Source of the DNA: Loripinus fragilis | Lineage: Eukaryota; Mollusca; Bivalvia; Lucinida; Lucinidae | Direction: 5' to 3' | Assembly (NCBI GenBank): GCA_964019695.1 | Contig: OZ026530.1 | Coordinates: forward strand, 36,132,835-36,196,834 | Length of the DNA stretch: 64,000 nucleotides | Part shown: positions 42,638 through 55,198 of the stretch, one piece after another | Layout: the number at the start of each line of letters is the position of its first letter | Position numbering within the stretch: position 1 is the stretch's first letter | Made by a program: the position numbers and the translations under genes | The notes under the pieces: generated by a model | The model's input: the letters and a program-made list of their open reading frames with translations, nothing else | Told to the model about the DNA's origin: nothing | Databases searched by the model: none

Positions 42638-43497
42638 AACATAAAGAAACACATGCATGCCAATTACCTCATAGCATTTGATCTCTATCATCATTGCAAA
42701 AAATAATAAGCAAAATATGTTTAAAATGATACTTAGAATTGAATTTATCGACACTGAAATAACTACAATGTATAAAAAAATTGCGCTGTGAAAGACATAG
42801 ATATATATTTAATGGCATCTTAAAATTAGAGGTTACCTTTGATATCATATCTATGCTGCTTTTATATATGCAGGAATATGTAAACACAAGCAGCCTGATT
42901 TCAAAGAAATGCTGCTTTTGAATCCACATCATTTCATTAATATGTGCAAATGAAAGGACAACCCTACAATTAAATGTTTAAAGTTATATGGAAGATTACC
43001 CTTAAGTTCAGGACTATTTCCATGATATACCCCACAAAAAGTTAAAAAAGTTTCACTTGATGGTCATTATTAGAAATGTACCTGTGTATTAGCCTATGCT
43101 ATGTATGTTACCATCTGCTAACAGGCCAATGTGAAGACCAATGTGAGGATATATTCCTTCCAGTATATGGTATTTACCATATTCTATCATAGTTTCAACA
43201 CGCCTGATTATTTTATGAAAGGAGGCTTGGTCTAGCTATGCTTAGTATATGCAATTAGCGGGTAGTAGCCTTATAAAATGTGTTTTACAATTACTCATAG
43301 ATGGGAACAAACACAACAAATGTGTGAAATGAGAAAAGAAATATATTTTAGTCCTATAAGCATGAGATCATGGCCAAGTCCTCATGAAAGCTGTAGCTAG
43401 GAACATATACCTTTGAGAAATGACTCAATTTCAGATGGTGAAATGTAACGTAAGTAACAACTAAAACACATCTTATGTATAAAAGGATAGATAGTTG
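42638..43497. repeat. Duplicated segment, copy 2, left part
   Basis: Matches 38164 to about 38995. It stops at TAGATAGTTG, where the 5,005-bp insertion begins. Confidence 0.9.
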
Positions 43498-46400
43498 TAG
43501 TGTAGGCCGCTGTGTAATTCCGTGTGCATTTTTTGGTAAAAGTGTCAAACATATATTTTCTTATAGAAAAATGTATCCTGATTAAGAAAAAATATGTTTA
43601 CAATTTTTCCTTGGCGTTTTAACGTCACTGTGACGTCACAAAGTGACGTACCCATTTTAAGGTTATTTAAGGCTTGAAAGAGGAGTGTTATGAATTCCAG
43701 CAGGCAAAACATGAATTGTTTGATCAGCTGTGGTAATTTTACTGGCAACATGTTGATTTCGGAGCATAGGCCCTGACTTTGAATCTTAAAGAGGTTATAT
43801 TATCTTCAAACTGATGTCTGTACATGAAAAAGTGACGTCAGTACCAAAATTAAAATTCTGCGATAATGAAAGCTCAAATAGCTAGACCCTCCTCTTTACA
43901 CAGCAGGGAAAATATTGATCACTATAATTTTCTGAAACTACATTATGTAAGATGCGAAATGACATACGTTAGCTTTCTGGCCTATATTTAGACAGGCATG
44001 TTAACTTCGTTACCATATTATAGTTTAAAATCCTATTTTGCAAATACCAAGTTATACCTAATTATTATTTATCCACATATTGTTGCCTTAAATGATTTTA
44101 AAGGAATGGAACAACCGGTATGCATTTAAACAATACACCACTATGATGTTATAGTTATTTATGTTACTTTAAATGAATAACTATTTAATGCATTACTGTC
44201 ACTAGGCATTTGACTACCAAAATACCTCACAGGGAAGTTTTGTACACTCAAATTTTCTAAAACCACATTCTACAAGTCAAACAATAATGTATGTTAACTC
44301 TTTAGCGGTTGGAGCGATACCACGCTATAACAAAATTTTCTGCGTTACTGTAAAATAATTGGAAAAATTATCTTATTACTCCTAATTCTTACTTGCCAAT
44401 ATAACCTTTAATTGTAAGCAAATGACTAGCAATATGTTCTTATCAAAGTAAGAGGATCTGTTTTTACTGTGATATACGTTACTTTCTTTTAAATACATTT
44501 TGAATTACAAAGGAATACTATTTAAGTTTACAGTTCTAGTGGGCTATTCATTGCCATCTAACTGCCACTAATTGTCATTTAAGGAAACTACTAACAAAGC
44601 ATTGATGAATACAAGAATGAAATTTGAACCTTATTCACATACAACGATTTTTTTAAGTCTGTGCGTTTTATCAAATATGTAAAGAGTATTTTATTTTCTT
44701 AAATGCTCATTTAATTATATCTTTTATCTCACAGACACTGATACATTTGCATCTTTTCATCGTGAAATGATATATAAAAGACGCATATAAGTCATCAAAC
44801 ATATCCGAAGAAATGTTTTTTGCTCCTCAGGAAAATTATTGTTGTTGTTTCACTACATTAACATGTTATCTTATTGTGTAGGTTATAAACATTGTTATAT
44901 GTTTAATGCTGAATCAAATATATTGTATTATAATCTATCGTATTTTAGATAACACAATAATATTAAGCATAGACTAGCTTAGAAAGATTTAAAACATATT
45001 GTTAAAGCCAGCCATTAATTACAACTACTATGCTGATACCATTCAGGAATAAAAATTATTCAGAATTTGTCATTTTAGGTCGATTCAAGCATATGTCAAA
45101 ATCGAGAATTGAGAATTTAAAACAGTCTTTTATCCTTTTCTTTTGAAAAAATAAACTGAAATGATTTTAAAACTTAACGATTTTAGCCCAGCATATCCCT
45201 ATGGCTATAACTGCTTTATATCAGAACGATGTACAGTTTGGTGATGAAAAGAATACCATTTAAGATGGTAAAATGCATAACAAGAGAATTTTAAGGACAT
45301 GTCTTATCATCTTTTCTGCCTGGTTCGAAACTATTGTGAAACATTCAAACAGAACAGCATTGGTTCTAATGGTTCATTTAAGTCATACATTTGAAAGAGA
45401 TATGTTTATCACTTAGAAAGGCTCCAAGGCAGTGTAAGTATTGCATGTATATTGTAGCCATTGCTCAATTAGCTGACTCACAATAAATTATTGGTTTTAA
45501 TAAATTATTTGTTTTGCATTATTCTATCAATTGGTAATTATTCTAAGACATTAATCTTACAGTGGAATTTTGTTGCAGATACATATAATGTCAAATTGAT
45601 ATTTAGCATGGCAAATGTGAACTTTATCGTTGATATAAAATTGCAGCCTAATAATCATTTGCATAGTGCAATTCAAACAAAATAGATTTACTAGTAATAA
45701 AAGAACATATCAAAGGAATTTGGTACTTGCCGCATTGTTGAGCAATGAATGCTCAGGTGAGCCTGTGCATATGTGTTGGTTGACTTGCCAGAGCCTTCGC
45801 TGCTCGTATACACAACGTAGTAGATAGGTTTAAGACCACATTTTAGAACGCTTGCCCCTCTGCATCATCACCAGTGATTAAACAATGCATTTGCCAGTCC
45901 AAATATTTGTTTATGAATGACAGTAAAAGAGTCTAAAATATTTTTCATCTAAAAGCATTGTGATTTATACTTGCGCTACTGTCAAAGAACATATCTGAAT
46001 TATAGCATTCAACATTTCTTAAATTGTACCATACACACATATAACACAATTGACAATGATGCACTGTTGAATCAACCTCTGTGATTTATAATGATATTCT
46101 GTACTTTTAAATGAAATGATTTCTTTAAGAGATAATTGAATAAAAGTATACATGCCAAATTAGATATTCATTATATTATGCACATTTAAAAACTTTGCAT
46201 GTGCGACTATCATTCGTGACAATGTTGATACTAAGAAGAGTGCCATCTTAGTGCCATACAAGTAGCATTGTGCATGCTCCTTTTGAATCTATGTCCTGGC
46301 AAGTTAACAACTTGTTCTAATCTTAAGTACACATATACATGTTAAACATTGTTATTAATGATTACATTTATCATGTTTGCGAGGTTCCTGTAATATTTTG

Positions 46401-48502
46401 CCAACGTTCTGTTTAGTGGGAATCAACATCAGGAAAAAGGATTTATTGCTAAAACTAAATCAGATCTTATCTCTTGACTGCATTTTTTAATGTTTCACAT
46501 TTCTATCCAGCATCTAAAACAATTGTAAAATCTACTTTACAATAACTTGAATGCGATCTGTTAAAATTTGGCCAGATACATTTTAGCTGAAAAGTCTTTA
46601 TTTAAATTGTTATCGTAGTAACAGCTGACCTATTTCCTTGTGTATGACCATACCTAATGTGGCCTTAAAGAAAAAACTCACCACTATAACCAAATTTCGC
46701 TCTTTCCAAGGAAATGTTTTTCGTCATTATAGCAGTTCTTTAGATATTATTGGTTGAGCAAGTGATCCAAGGTACTTACTGTATGTGATGGACAGTTACG
46801 TTGATTGCACAACTGAAGCTATGCTGTATTTAGACTGAAATTAATTTCAAAGCTTCTGTAATGCGTCACCATATGCATACACAGCTAAAAATTAGGATAC
46901 AAATTGATTTTGAGACAGTCACTTTAAACAATAACTACATGTAATTACAGACACTTTAAATAGCTGAATAGAAGTAGCTCAATTAAACTTAGAATTATTT
47001 AGAAAAAATATAACAAAACTCTTAACTTAACATAATATATCAGCTTTTCTGGCTCAATTGTATATAGTCTGTGTTAACATTTTGGATAACCATATGGCAA
47101 TATAATATATTTGGTACAGTAATATTATGCTATTTAAACACATTTGACAGAAAATTGAAATGTATCATTCTAAGTGTTGTTACTTGAGTGCTATTTTTTC
47201 CTTTGTTTATGAATTTTACAATCTATAATAATGGACAAATCATTTCTTTGTAGATATAAAAGTTCAAATATATACTATTTTGTAAATGTAAATGTGCATG
47301 GATAATTAGTTGGAACCTAATATATCCTCATAAATACTTTTTTTCAGATGGACTGGTATCTTGATATCTTTTTAACAAGCACAGTTAGCTTTGAGATGAA
47401 ATAAAATAACGTATGACGTATAATATACGGAATAAAGCAATGTATATGCAGTCTTGAAAGTTGTAATATACGTTACATGATAAGGTACAAACAAAACCAA
47501 AACTAATATTTTACACCAGAAACGAAGTAAAGCATGGCTTTGCACTCATGCTTATCAACAGATTGCTCATATATTGTGTTTTAAGGTTTTCAAATTGAAT
47601 TTCATGCTGAATTAATGAATGAACTTTTTATTCAGGGTTATCATTTTTAACAGTTTATAACTCTTAAAGTATTTGTGATACAAACAAACTGTTTGCAGCT
47701 ATATAATGGTCCATTACTTGTTTTTTGGAAGATGTATTTGAAACCTGAAAGTTAACTGGATCACTTATAAGGAAAAATGATTCAACAGAATTTCAGTGAT
47801 TTTGAAGGGAGTAGCTTAAAATGTAGCATAAAGGACATTACAATGGGTCCATATAACTTTTATAAACATAAATATAAGTAAGGAAAGAAATGTTCTTGTA
47901 TATTACATGAATGTTTGTCAAAATTAAATAATTCAAGTATTACCTTAACAACCTTGATTACATTTATTGTGTTTAAAATTGTAGGGTAACGTAGTTAACA
48001 CACTGTAGCAGCTAAACGACTCAAACATCTGAGAGCTACCTTGTTTCAAAAAGCTGAGCCAGGAACATACAGTTATGCTAAGATCTGATTTTGGTCGCAA
48101 GGCACTCACGAATTTCCAGAATTATCATTTTTTGTACACAATGTGTTTTCCAGCACACTGACGTCAAATCGACGTCAATTTCACGTAAAATTGAGGTCCA
48201 TATTGAATCAAATTTCCATTTTTGTGTTTCTATAGACGTTTTCAACCATTTCAATGCAACAGACATAAAAAATAAGATTATTTCAGGTGTGTAAATAACT
48301 CCACCACATATAAGCTCTCTGATGCAAGTGAAACGACGGTACCCCATTTTGTGACGTCACTGTGACGTTAATACTGCAAGAAAAAAATGTAAACATCTTT
48401 TTCCTTACACTGCATATATTTCTCTAGCTGAAAATTGATAAGAATCACTTTTACCAAAAAATGCACACGGGGGCCCAAATTTCGACACAGGGGCCTACAC
48501 TA
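43498..48502. mobile_element. 5,005-bp inverted-repeat insertion with TTG target duplication
   Basis: The insertion splits the duplicated segment; copy 1 gives the empty site (ATAGTTGCATAAAATG). TTG is present on both sides (43495-43497 and 48503-48505). The ends are inverted: TAGTGTAGGCC at the left and GGCCTACACTA at the right, then GTGTGCATTTTTTGGTAAAA and its complement, and further similarity over about 165 bp, including GTCACTGTGACGTCAC. The interior is AT-rich and has no transposase-like frame; the longest frames are 60 to 90 codons. A 3-bp duplication and inverted ends fit a DNA transposon. The superfamily is unassigned. Confidence 0.9.
45735..45810 (+). repeat. Short palindromic repeat related to the 9.5-11 kb cluster
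   Basis: GCTCAGGTGAGCCTGTGCA...TTGCCAGAGCCTTCGCTGCTCG has the same words as the short repeats near 9730-9790. It lies inside the 5-kb insertion. Confidence 0.6.
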
Positions 48503-48505
48503 TTG

Positions 48506-49130
48506 CATAAAATGACGTAATAATACAAAGCATTAAGCAAAAACATTATTTCTGTAAAATGAAATGGTTATTTTTAGTTGTATTACATTTTAATTGATTT
48601 TATATAGTAACGTACTTTACATGCCTATTATGAATATTTGACAGCGGTAAACTTGGCAAATCATTTCTTTCCAAACATGATAGACACACACCTAGCAGGA
48701 TAGCAATAAAAAAATTCTTCCATTAGGATAGAAGGGAACTTAAAATTAGAATTTGGCCCCTATATCAATAAAATATTGCTACAATTTTCACCGATTTTTT
48801 GCACTTAAATGACCTTTGCTCCAAGCACACATCATGCCTTGATGATACTGTTTGTTTATATAGCATGGCTGTATTATCCAAAAGAGATTTTGCGCTACTT
48901 TGAATCATAATTTTGGATAGCTAATTGATAAAACGCTAAAATCTGACGTATTTACAAGAATTTTTCACTCAGTTGACCTTTGACCTAATTCTGGGACTTT
49001 GGGGCATTTCCAGACTTGGCATCCACCCCTATCCTTCTTAAAACACATCAAGATACACTTTGAACATGGATGCCAAAATGTACTCAAAAATGCCAATAGA
49101 TTTTTTTTTCACGCTCTGGATGGCCAACTA
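48506..49130. repeat. Duplicated segment, copy 2, right part
   Basis: Continues the match to copy 1 from about 38993 and ends at GGCCAACTA, exactly at the palindrome centre of copy 1. Confidence 0.9.
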
Positions 49131-49885
49131 TACCATACATTTAGAAAAAATGGTACATATTGTTGCTTTGTTGCTTCTGTTAGCCATTACTTGTTTAGGA
49201 AACTGCGTTTTTTTCTGTTTCACCAATATGCACAGCGCTGTACACATTTTATATTGTGGATTTATCTGAAAACACCTACAGTTAATAAGGCATTTGTAGA
49301 AAGTTTTGACTAAGGAATTCATTATATAGAAATTAGAAAAAATACAGGAATAATATATATAAAGCGAATTTTATAAAGTAAATATAACTATTTAAGATTA
49401 CTTCTGACCTTTCCACTTGCATATTGCACACCAAAACTATCAATACCTATTAATGTTGTATTATCATTTATGACGTGTATGTATTTTTTTGAAATATAAG
49501 GACTATTTGGGTACAAAAATCATTCAGTCTTGCTATTTTTTTTTTTATTTCTCATAGCACCCCTCCCTATATCAAAAGGCTATATAGCCCGTGTTACCAA
49601 ATGATTAAGATTACTTCATTTTTATTTTGACATTCTATTTTTTCATATCACCGGAATGGTGACACGTTGACACATTCTCACGTTTACTTCAGAAGGACTG
49701 AGGTAGAAATGGAAGTTAGCTTGTAAAAAGTGAAAATTGTCTCTTTACTGAAACGGTTGTATAGACTCATGTTAAAAATTAGGTCACCGCAATTCACCTG
49801 CTTTGTTGAAAATAAGAATAGGCATGAAGATGCTATGACTACAAATTTATTTCGAGTCAATATAATTGTATAACTACCGCCTTTA
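49131..49885. other. Unassigned AT-rich sequence
   Basis: No gene or repeat recognised beyond short T runs. The 119-codon minus frame overlaps the edge of the MITE at 49890 and has no domain. Confidence 0.4.
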
Positions 49886-49889
49886 TTAA

Positions 49890-50160
49890 CCCATAAGCAT
49901 AGCGTCCTTTTTGTTGGACGTAGGCAAACAGTGCAGACACAGACCAGACGCCGCAACATGCGGCGTCTGATCAGGGTCTCCACTGTTTGCTTGCAGGATG
50001 TTCTATTAGAATTTGAATAAAAATGAAAACTACCACACAACAATCAGGGTCTCCACTGTTTGCTTGCAGGATATTCTATAAAAATGAAAAATACCACCCA
50101 ACAACGGAAATGGACTGGTCCATTTGATAGTAGAGGGGTGTTCCATTTGGCACAAATGGG
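49890..50160. mobile_element. piggyBac-like MITE, 271 bp, with TTAA on both sides
   Basis: TTAA at 49886-49889 and 50161-50164. The ends CCCAT and ATGGG are inverted. A strong internal hairpin, CAGACGCCGCA / TGCGGCGTCTG, lies at about 49946-49970. A TCAGGGTCTCCACTGTTTGC segment is directly repeated (about 49973 and 50044). TTAA target sites are typical of piggyBac-type transposition. Confidence 0.75.
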
Positions 50161-50174
50161 TTAATGCATTCTGT

Positions 50175-50432
50175 GAGCCTATTGTGCATGCATAGAAGAA
50201 GCCTATGTATATCTCCGCTATTGTTCAACCAGCCGGTCTTCCAGTTCAGGTAATGTGGTAGTCGGGAAGGGATACAAGTGGTGTACCCACAGGCCTAGAA
50301 TATCCTATTGGTTTTTGATTGGGGATAGATCAGGGTATCTGAATGGCCAGTCTCGAGTGAACCATGACCGGCATGCAAACAGTTCCTTGCCATATTTCAG
50401 GTATGGGGTCAGACATTGTCTTGATGGAAGAG
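50175..50432 (-). pseudogene. Tc1-type transposase C-terminal remnant
   Basis: Minus strand from 50432: LFHQDNV, a stop, PHT (usual QDNA-PHT, with the second catalytic Asp), then in another frame RDWPFRYPDLSPIKN (usual DWP-SPDLNPIE), LGLWVHH and LPELEDRLVEQ. The third catalytic residue, Glu after PI, is Lys. At least three stops and one frameshift are present. The remnant abuts repeat A copy 5 at 50434. The N-terminal DNA-binding part is missing. Confidence 0.85.
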
Positions 50433-50433
50433 G

Positions 50434-50690
50434 CAAACGATACAATCAAGGTATACCACACGTGACCTGAGACACCATATTGGAAAGTGACAAAAACAGA
50501 AGGCAATATCACACACAAGATAGCAAAGAGGTCAGCCATTTTCCAGCTGGTGATCGCAAGGATGCAAGTAACAGACAAGATAGTATAATAATGACAAATA
50601 TGAAAAATAAATTACAAAAAAGATCCACAAAAGAAGCAACGGTCAGTAAAACAATTCCCTGGATGGCTTAAACATGTTCAACGGCACATA
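50434..50690 (-). repeat. Dispersed repeat A, copy 5
   Basis: GATACAATCAAGGTATACCA, AGAGGTCAGCC, CAGCTGGTGATCGCAAGG and CAACGGTCAGTAAAAC match the family in reverse. The 63- and 82-codon frames here are repeat-derived. Confidence 0.7.
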
Positions 50691-52075
50691 CCTCAGCCAT
50701 TTTCAACAAAAACATCTAAACTATATATTGATGTTGAAATATCGCCACCATTTGAAGGTGGTCTATTATCTCCCAGTAAGTTATTATTCTAGAATCTAAT
50801 GCAGCTGTAGGGGGTATGTAATCGTTTCGCCAAGGAAGATAAAATTTAAATAACTTCTTTTACCTTTCAGGCGCGCATTTGTATAAATTTACATGGGTTC
50901 TTCTATGACGTCTGTATTTCTGAATCCATATATTCACGCATGAACAACAAAAAATGACTACATTGCTTTTACAAAAAGTCCAACTTGACTATTGTTGATA
51001 TGTTATACACTGTATTTTCACCTTGTTATACTCTATGCTTTAGTGCTGAGAATGAATTGCCTTCATTTGTATATTAATATAATTTCTAAGGTACTAGTAC
51101 CAAGAAACGATTTTTAAATTTAGGCTGCAGAATGACAATGAGGCCCTAAGAATTCCATCGATAGGCTGGTGCATGCTGCTTGTTCCAGCGTAGTATCTAG
51201 GAGCTTTCTTTTGTTCTCATTGCCTGTGGGTCAAGAAACATTTTTGTCTCATCGCAGGGAGTTAACTTGAGTTGAGTGCTTGTCTGTTATGATACATTGA
51301 TGAAGTTAGGCAATCTCCACGATTTGTGTTTAAGTAACAGTAGAATCTTAGACAAAGATACAGATTTTTTGAAGGCTAAGGCCATGCTTGACGATATATT
51401 TTCTGTCAGAATCACTCAAAGTACGATCATCAAATTGGTCAGGTTTGGTTGTTTGTAATCCAATATTATACTGTCATTAAATTCTTTAACAAGAAAAAAC
51501 GTAAGTGAGTAATTTTGACGGAAGTTAGCGTACGTTAAGTGATGCATGTCGAATGTAAGCACTATGTTTACTGAATGTGTGTTTTTCAAACGCTTAGCTC
51601 TGACATTCGTAATTGTCCGTTATCCAATATTTCACATTTTTCCTGACAATAAAACAGATCCTGTGTTTCCTTTTTTATGATTACACATTGTGTGGCCCAT
51701 ATTTCTGTTGACGTCTTCTGCTCCTTTTCTATTGTACAATGAATATAGGAAAGTTTATACTTATCCCTTAAACTGATCGTAGCCACAACGTTCAAGATCA
51801 AGCTAATTTACTGATAAAGTAAATAATAATTATATACATGTACTAGGACTTGTACTTGAGGGAATTAGTCCCTTAACTCAACATCACAATCATTTGCAGT
51901 TTCAGCAGAAACAATTGCAGATCTTTTCAATCCCAATAGTCTGTAGAAAGAAGTTTTCTTTAAAAATATCTGTCCCATCCTTAAGAGACTGAAATACCAT
52001 TGCGTACTGATTCTATCTATTCGGTTAAAGGAAATAAGGCAATATGTTGCTAAACTGGGTTTATCATTTTAGTCC
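50691..52075. other. Unassigned sequence
   Basis: No gene or repeat recognised. Short frames of 60 to 71 codons have no domain. Confidence 0.4.
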
Positions 52076-52079
52076 TGTG

Positions 52080-52420
52080 TATAGTAGTATGAGTCTTTTG
52101 TCTTGCCTCCCATTTTGGTTGTCCAAGATCATATTCTCAGTTTCATAACCATGGATCCTCAATATAAATCTGGTAGCATTTTAAGCACGCATTCCAATTC
52201 TTGCAGAAGCATCCCTTACAAAATTGCCATACTCGAAGATTGGACACGCTATTCTACCATAACCTATATCCGTTATGTCCTAGAGAAAGGGATTTCAGTT
52301 TGGCTGAAGAAAACCAAGTGTTTGTTTAGAATGTATTTAAATATTTCTAACATGTGTATCCCATCTCAAGTCTTCTCTAAAAGTATATACATACCTTCTT
52401 GCCACAAATTACTGCATTGG
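52080..52420 (-). mobile_element. Degraded LINE fragment L6
   Basis: Minus strand: WDTHVRNI, KQTLGFLQPN, PIFEYGNFVRD and NATRFILRIHGYET line up with the distal LINE pocket (W-HI-I, KTLGFL-RN, P-LEY-VWDP, RAARF). Several stops are present. The 107-codon plus frame over the same bases is a shadow. It appears to be an older and different LINE lineage from L1-L5. Confidence 0.6.
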
Positions 52421-52424
52421 GGAT

Positions 52425-53180
52425 AGATCAGTTTTCACAACATTAGTTACGACCCCCCACATATATACAAATCTAAATCTAAACTTATTAACATGGCTAT
52501 GAAACAGATCTTCAACAATAACTAACTATAGCACCACTAGGAAGAGTTAAAGAACGATTAAAGCGACATGACATTCAGAACACAACAAAGGTATAGCAAC
52601 CAGCTCGCTTCCCTAGCGAGATGATTGCAAAACTATAAAAGACACGACGTACTTTAAAACAAAACAAAGACCTAAGAGTAGCCCCCTCCCCCACTTTTAA
52701 TGAGAGCAGCAACAAAACGTGAGTATGACAACAGCAGAACCACCGCCTTAGAGCAGACAGCAGCGGAAGCCACTGGGGTGGGTGGCGCTAAATAAATAAT
52801 ACGTGCAGCTTAGAATAAATTAGCATTTAGATCTTACTCTATATGATACTTTGTGTTATTTAAGAAAGCAGACCCCAGTGCCATACTATATCAAAAGCCA
52901 AGTTATTATCAAAGATGGCATATATCAATAAAACTGTAGAATGGTGAAGAAGAAACCCTGTCTAGTATTTATACGTATTAATACAATAAGTTGTTGTCAA
53001 TAAGTCAATAAAAGTTGCATAAATTCTTAAAAAAAATTCTTTCTTGTTATAAACCCTGACAGCTTAAGAGAGATACATGTCTATAGTTAGTATTTACCTC
53101 CTTTTAAAAAATGATATTCTGTACTTGTTACTCCATGGTATTGGATTTAGCCAATCTTTTGACAAGCAAAACGCAATTAA
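52425..53180. other. Unassigned sequence
   Basis: No gene or repeat recognised. Confidence 0.35.
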
Positions 53181-53183
53181 ATA

Positions 53184-53330
53184 TCTCACACAAGAGAGCC
53201 AAGAGGTTAGTCAATTCCCTGCAGGTGACCACAAGCTGCAATGAACAGACAAGACAGTATGACATACACAAAACATAAATAAAAAAAAGGATTCACAAAA
53301 AAGCACCGCCTTGGAACGGTCAGTATTTTT
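53184..53330 (-). repeat. Dispersed repeat A, copy 6 (partial)
   Basis: ACAAGAGAGCCAAGAGGTTA, GCAGGTGACCACAAG and CGCCTTGGAACGGTCAGTA match the family in reverse. Confidence 0.65.
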
Positions 53331-53654
53331 GTCATTCTGAAGTTTCACGATATTCTCCTTTTTTAAATTCCAAGAAAGCAGACATAATCATAAGCAAAAA
53401 GCATTACTTCCGGTCAGTCACTGTTGAGATGTCGTTTATTTTCATTGAAAACAGCAAAGGACAAAACTGTAGCAGAATCTGACTCCACTCCGTGCACAAC
53501 AACTTACTGTTGTCTGAAGACATTTAAGGAGTCCTCGAGGGGTGTATCGAATGTCATCTCAATGTCCAACATGAATGTATTCACATGTTCTTTATTGTCT
53601 AAACGTTAAGCTTAATCATATATTACCTTAGTCAGCTGAGTTCCACAACCGTTG
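53331..53654. other. Unassigned spacer between two partial A copies
   Basis: A 61-codon plus frame at 53424-53609 has no recognised domain. The spacer lies between oppositely oriented partial copies of repeat A. Confidence 0.35.
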
Positions 53655-53805
53655 CTGTTCTACCTGCTGGGAAAGGTCTGACCTCTTGGCTCTCCTGTAT
53701 GTGATGTTTTGTTGTGTTTTTGTCATTTTCCCATACGGTATCCTGGACCAGGTGTGGTGCTTGATTGTATCAATTCCTGATCTTTGTCTTCTTTCTTACT
53801 TTGAT
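53655..53805 (+). repeat. Dispersed repeat A, copy 7 (3' part)
   Basis: CTGCTGGGAAAGGTCTGACC, ATTTTCCCATACGGTATCCTGG and GCTTGATTGTATCAATTCC match the 3' half. Confidence 0.65.
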
Positions 53806-55198
53806 TCTCCATGATTTTGTTTATTATATATCATTAAGATGAGGCATATACAAAATAAATAAACCCACCCAGGATCCTTGGCATTAAGTGAAATAAGCCT
53901 TAAAGAAAGAGCTTACAAGGGAACTGGTGAGCCCCGCATGACTGAATATTTTAGTCATTTTAAGAATGTTTCTTAATTTCATATTGGGCAAGAGACTGAT
54001 GTCTTTACTCCTTTCTTCTTCTTCCTACCTTATTTTCTGTTTCATTATAAAATGTGCTAGAACTCGTTAAGGTCACAAACCGATGTAAAATTAATGTGAG
54101 AATGAGAGTACGAAAGAATGAAAGTGAAACTGTAACTAAATTGTCAACACCTTGATCGTTGCCTCTGGGCTATCAAGGTAGATTGTTACAGGGGCTTATA
54201 AAATAAATGATCAACACACACACACACAAAAAGAAAAAGAATAAATTTTCCTTTTTAAAGGAGGGCTTGCCTAATTGAAAACAGCATGTGCACCTTGTAT
54301 ATTGGGAACTCCTCCAAATTTGGTTATTGTTTACACTGCATTAAAACCACGTCATAGACGAACATTAACAATAGTTATTGAGTCGGTGGGTAAGATACTC
54401 TTCTGGCAAAAGAAAAACACAAACAGTTATCTAAAGCGGCACCTAGCGCCGTACACTCAAAGACTTTAAAAACGCAAAATATGAGATTAATGAAAATAAT
54501 ACTTATTTTTAATGTATCAATTTTTTGAGTTTTGGCAACAATGAACATCAACACGTCAGCAAAACATGTTTTTAATTTCATGCCAAAATAATAAATAATG
54601 TTAGGACAACAGTCTATCGAATAGCGATATCCTTAGATTCTAAAGTTGCAAACAGAAATTTGTCTAGGAATCAGACGTGATTTAAAGTAGTTGTATCAAA
54701 ACATTTTTATTAAAAACCTGGATACAAAATACCCTCGAAGCCCTATTATTTGTCTGGAATTGACGTTAGCCAGCCAGAAAGGAGATCATCGATGCAAATA
54801 TCGTTGATACACTCGACGTAAGTTGCCGTCTTAACATCAGGTCGTCATTTTTGGTTAACCAGACCTGCGTTGATATTTAACTGTCACTGTAGCCTGATAA
54901 AGATATCTGAGACGCCACGCTGTATAGCTGATCGCCTTTCCCAAAGGCATAGAACTTTTCAAATAGTCATTTCATTTTTTCCATATAAACATACTCCTAA
55001 TTTGTTGCTAGTCTATAGGCTGGTGCTAAGTGTCTGATAATCATACAACTCCACTGAAGACAATTACATTTATAGACTAATGAACATAACCATTTGGAAA
55101 AGAAAGAAATATTATTACAATATTTTACGTGTATTAATGACCACTTATATTATCAGACTGGTAGCTATTCTATATAGTTGACTGATGGAAATTATAAT
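53806..55198. other. Unassigned sequence
   Basis: No gene or large repeat recognised; a short (CA)n run lies at about 54213-54228. Confidence 0.4.

Noticed and set aside
38195..42932. Two near-identical 87-codon minus-strand frames (38195-38458 and 42669-42932)
   Set aside because: They reflect the duplicated 1.47-kb segment. The frames differ by only a few changes and have no domain; shared sequence is explained by recent duplication.
43498..48502. CACTA/EnSpm assignment for the 5-kb element based on a 3-bp duplication and CACTA-containing ends
   Set aside because: CACTA elements begin with CACTA; here the element begins TAGTG and ends CACTA, the opposite order. The superfamily is left open.
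52103..52426. 107-codon plus-strand frame
   Set aside because: Shadow of a degraded LINE fragment whose motifs are readable on the minus strand.
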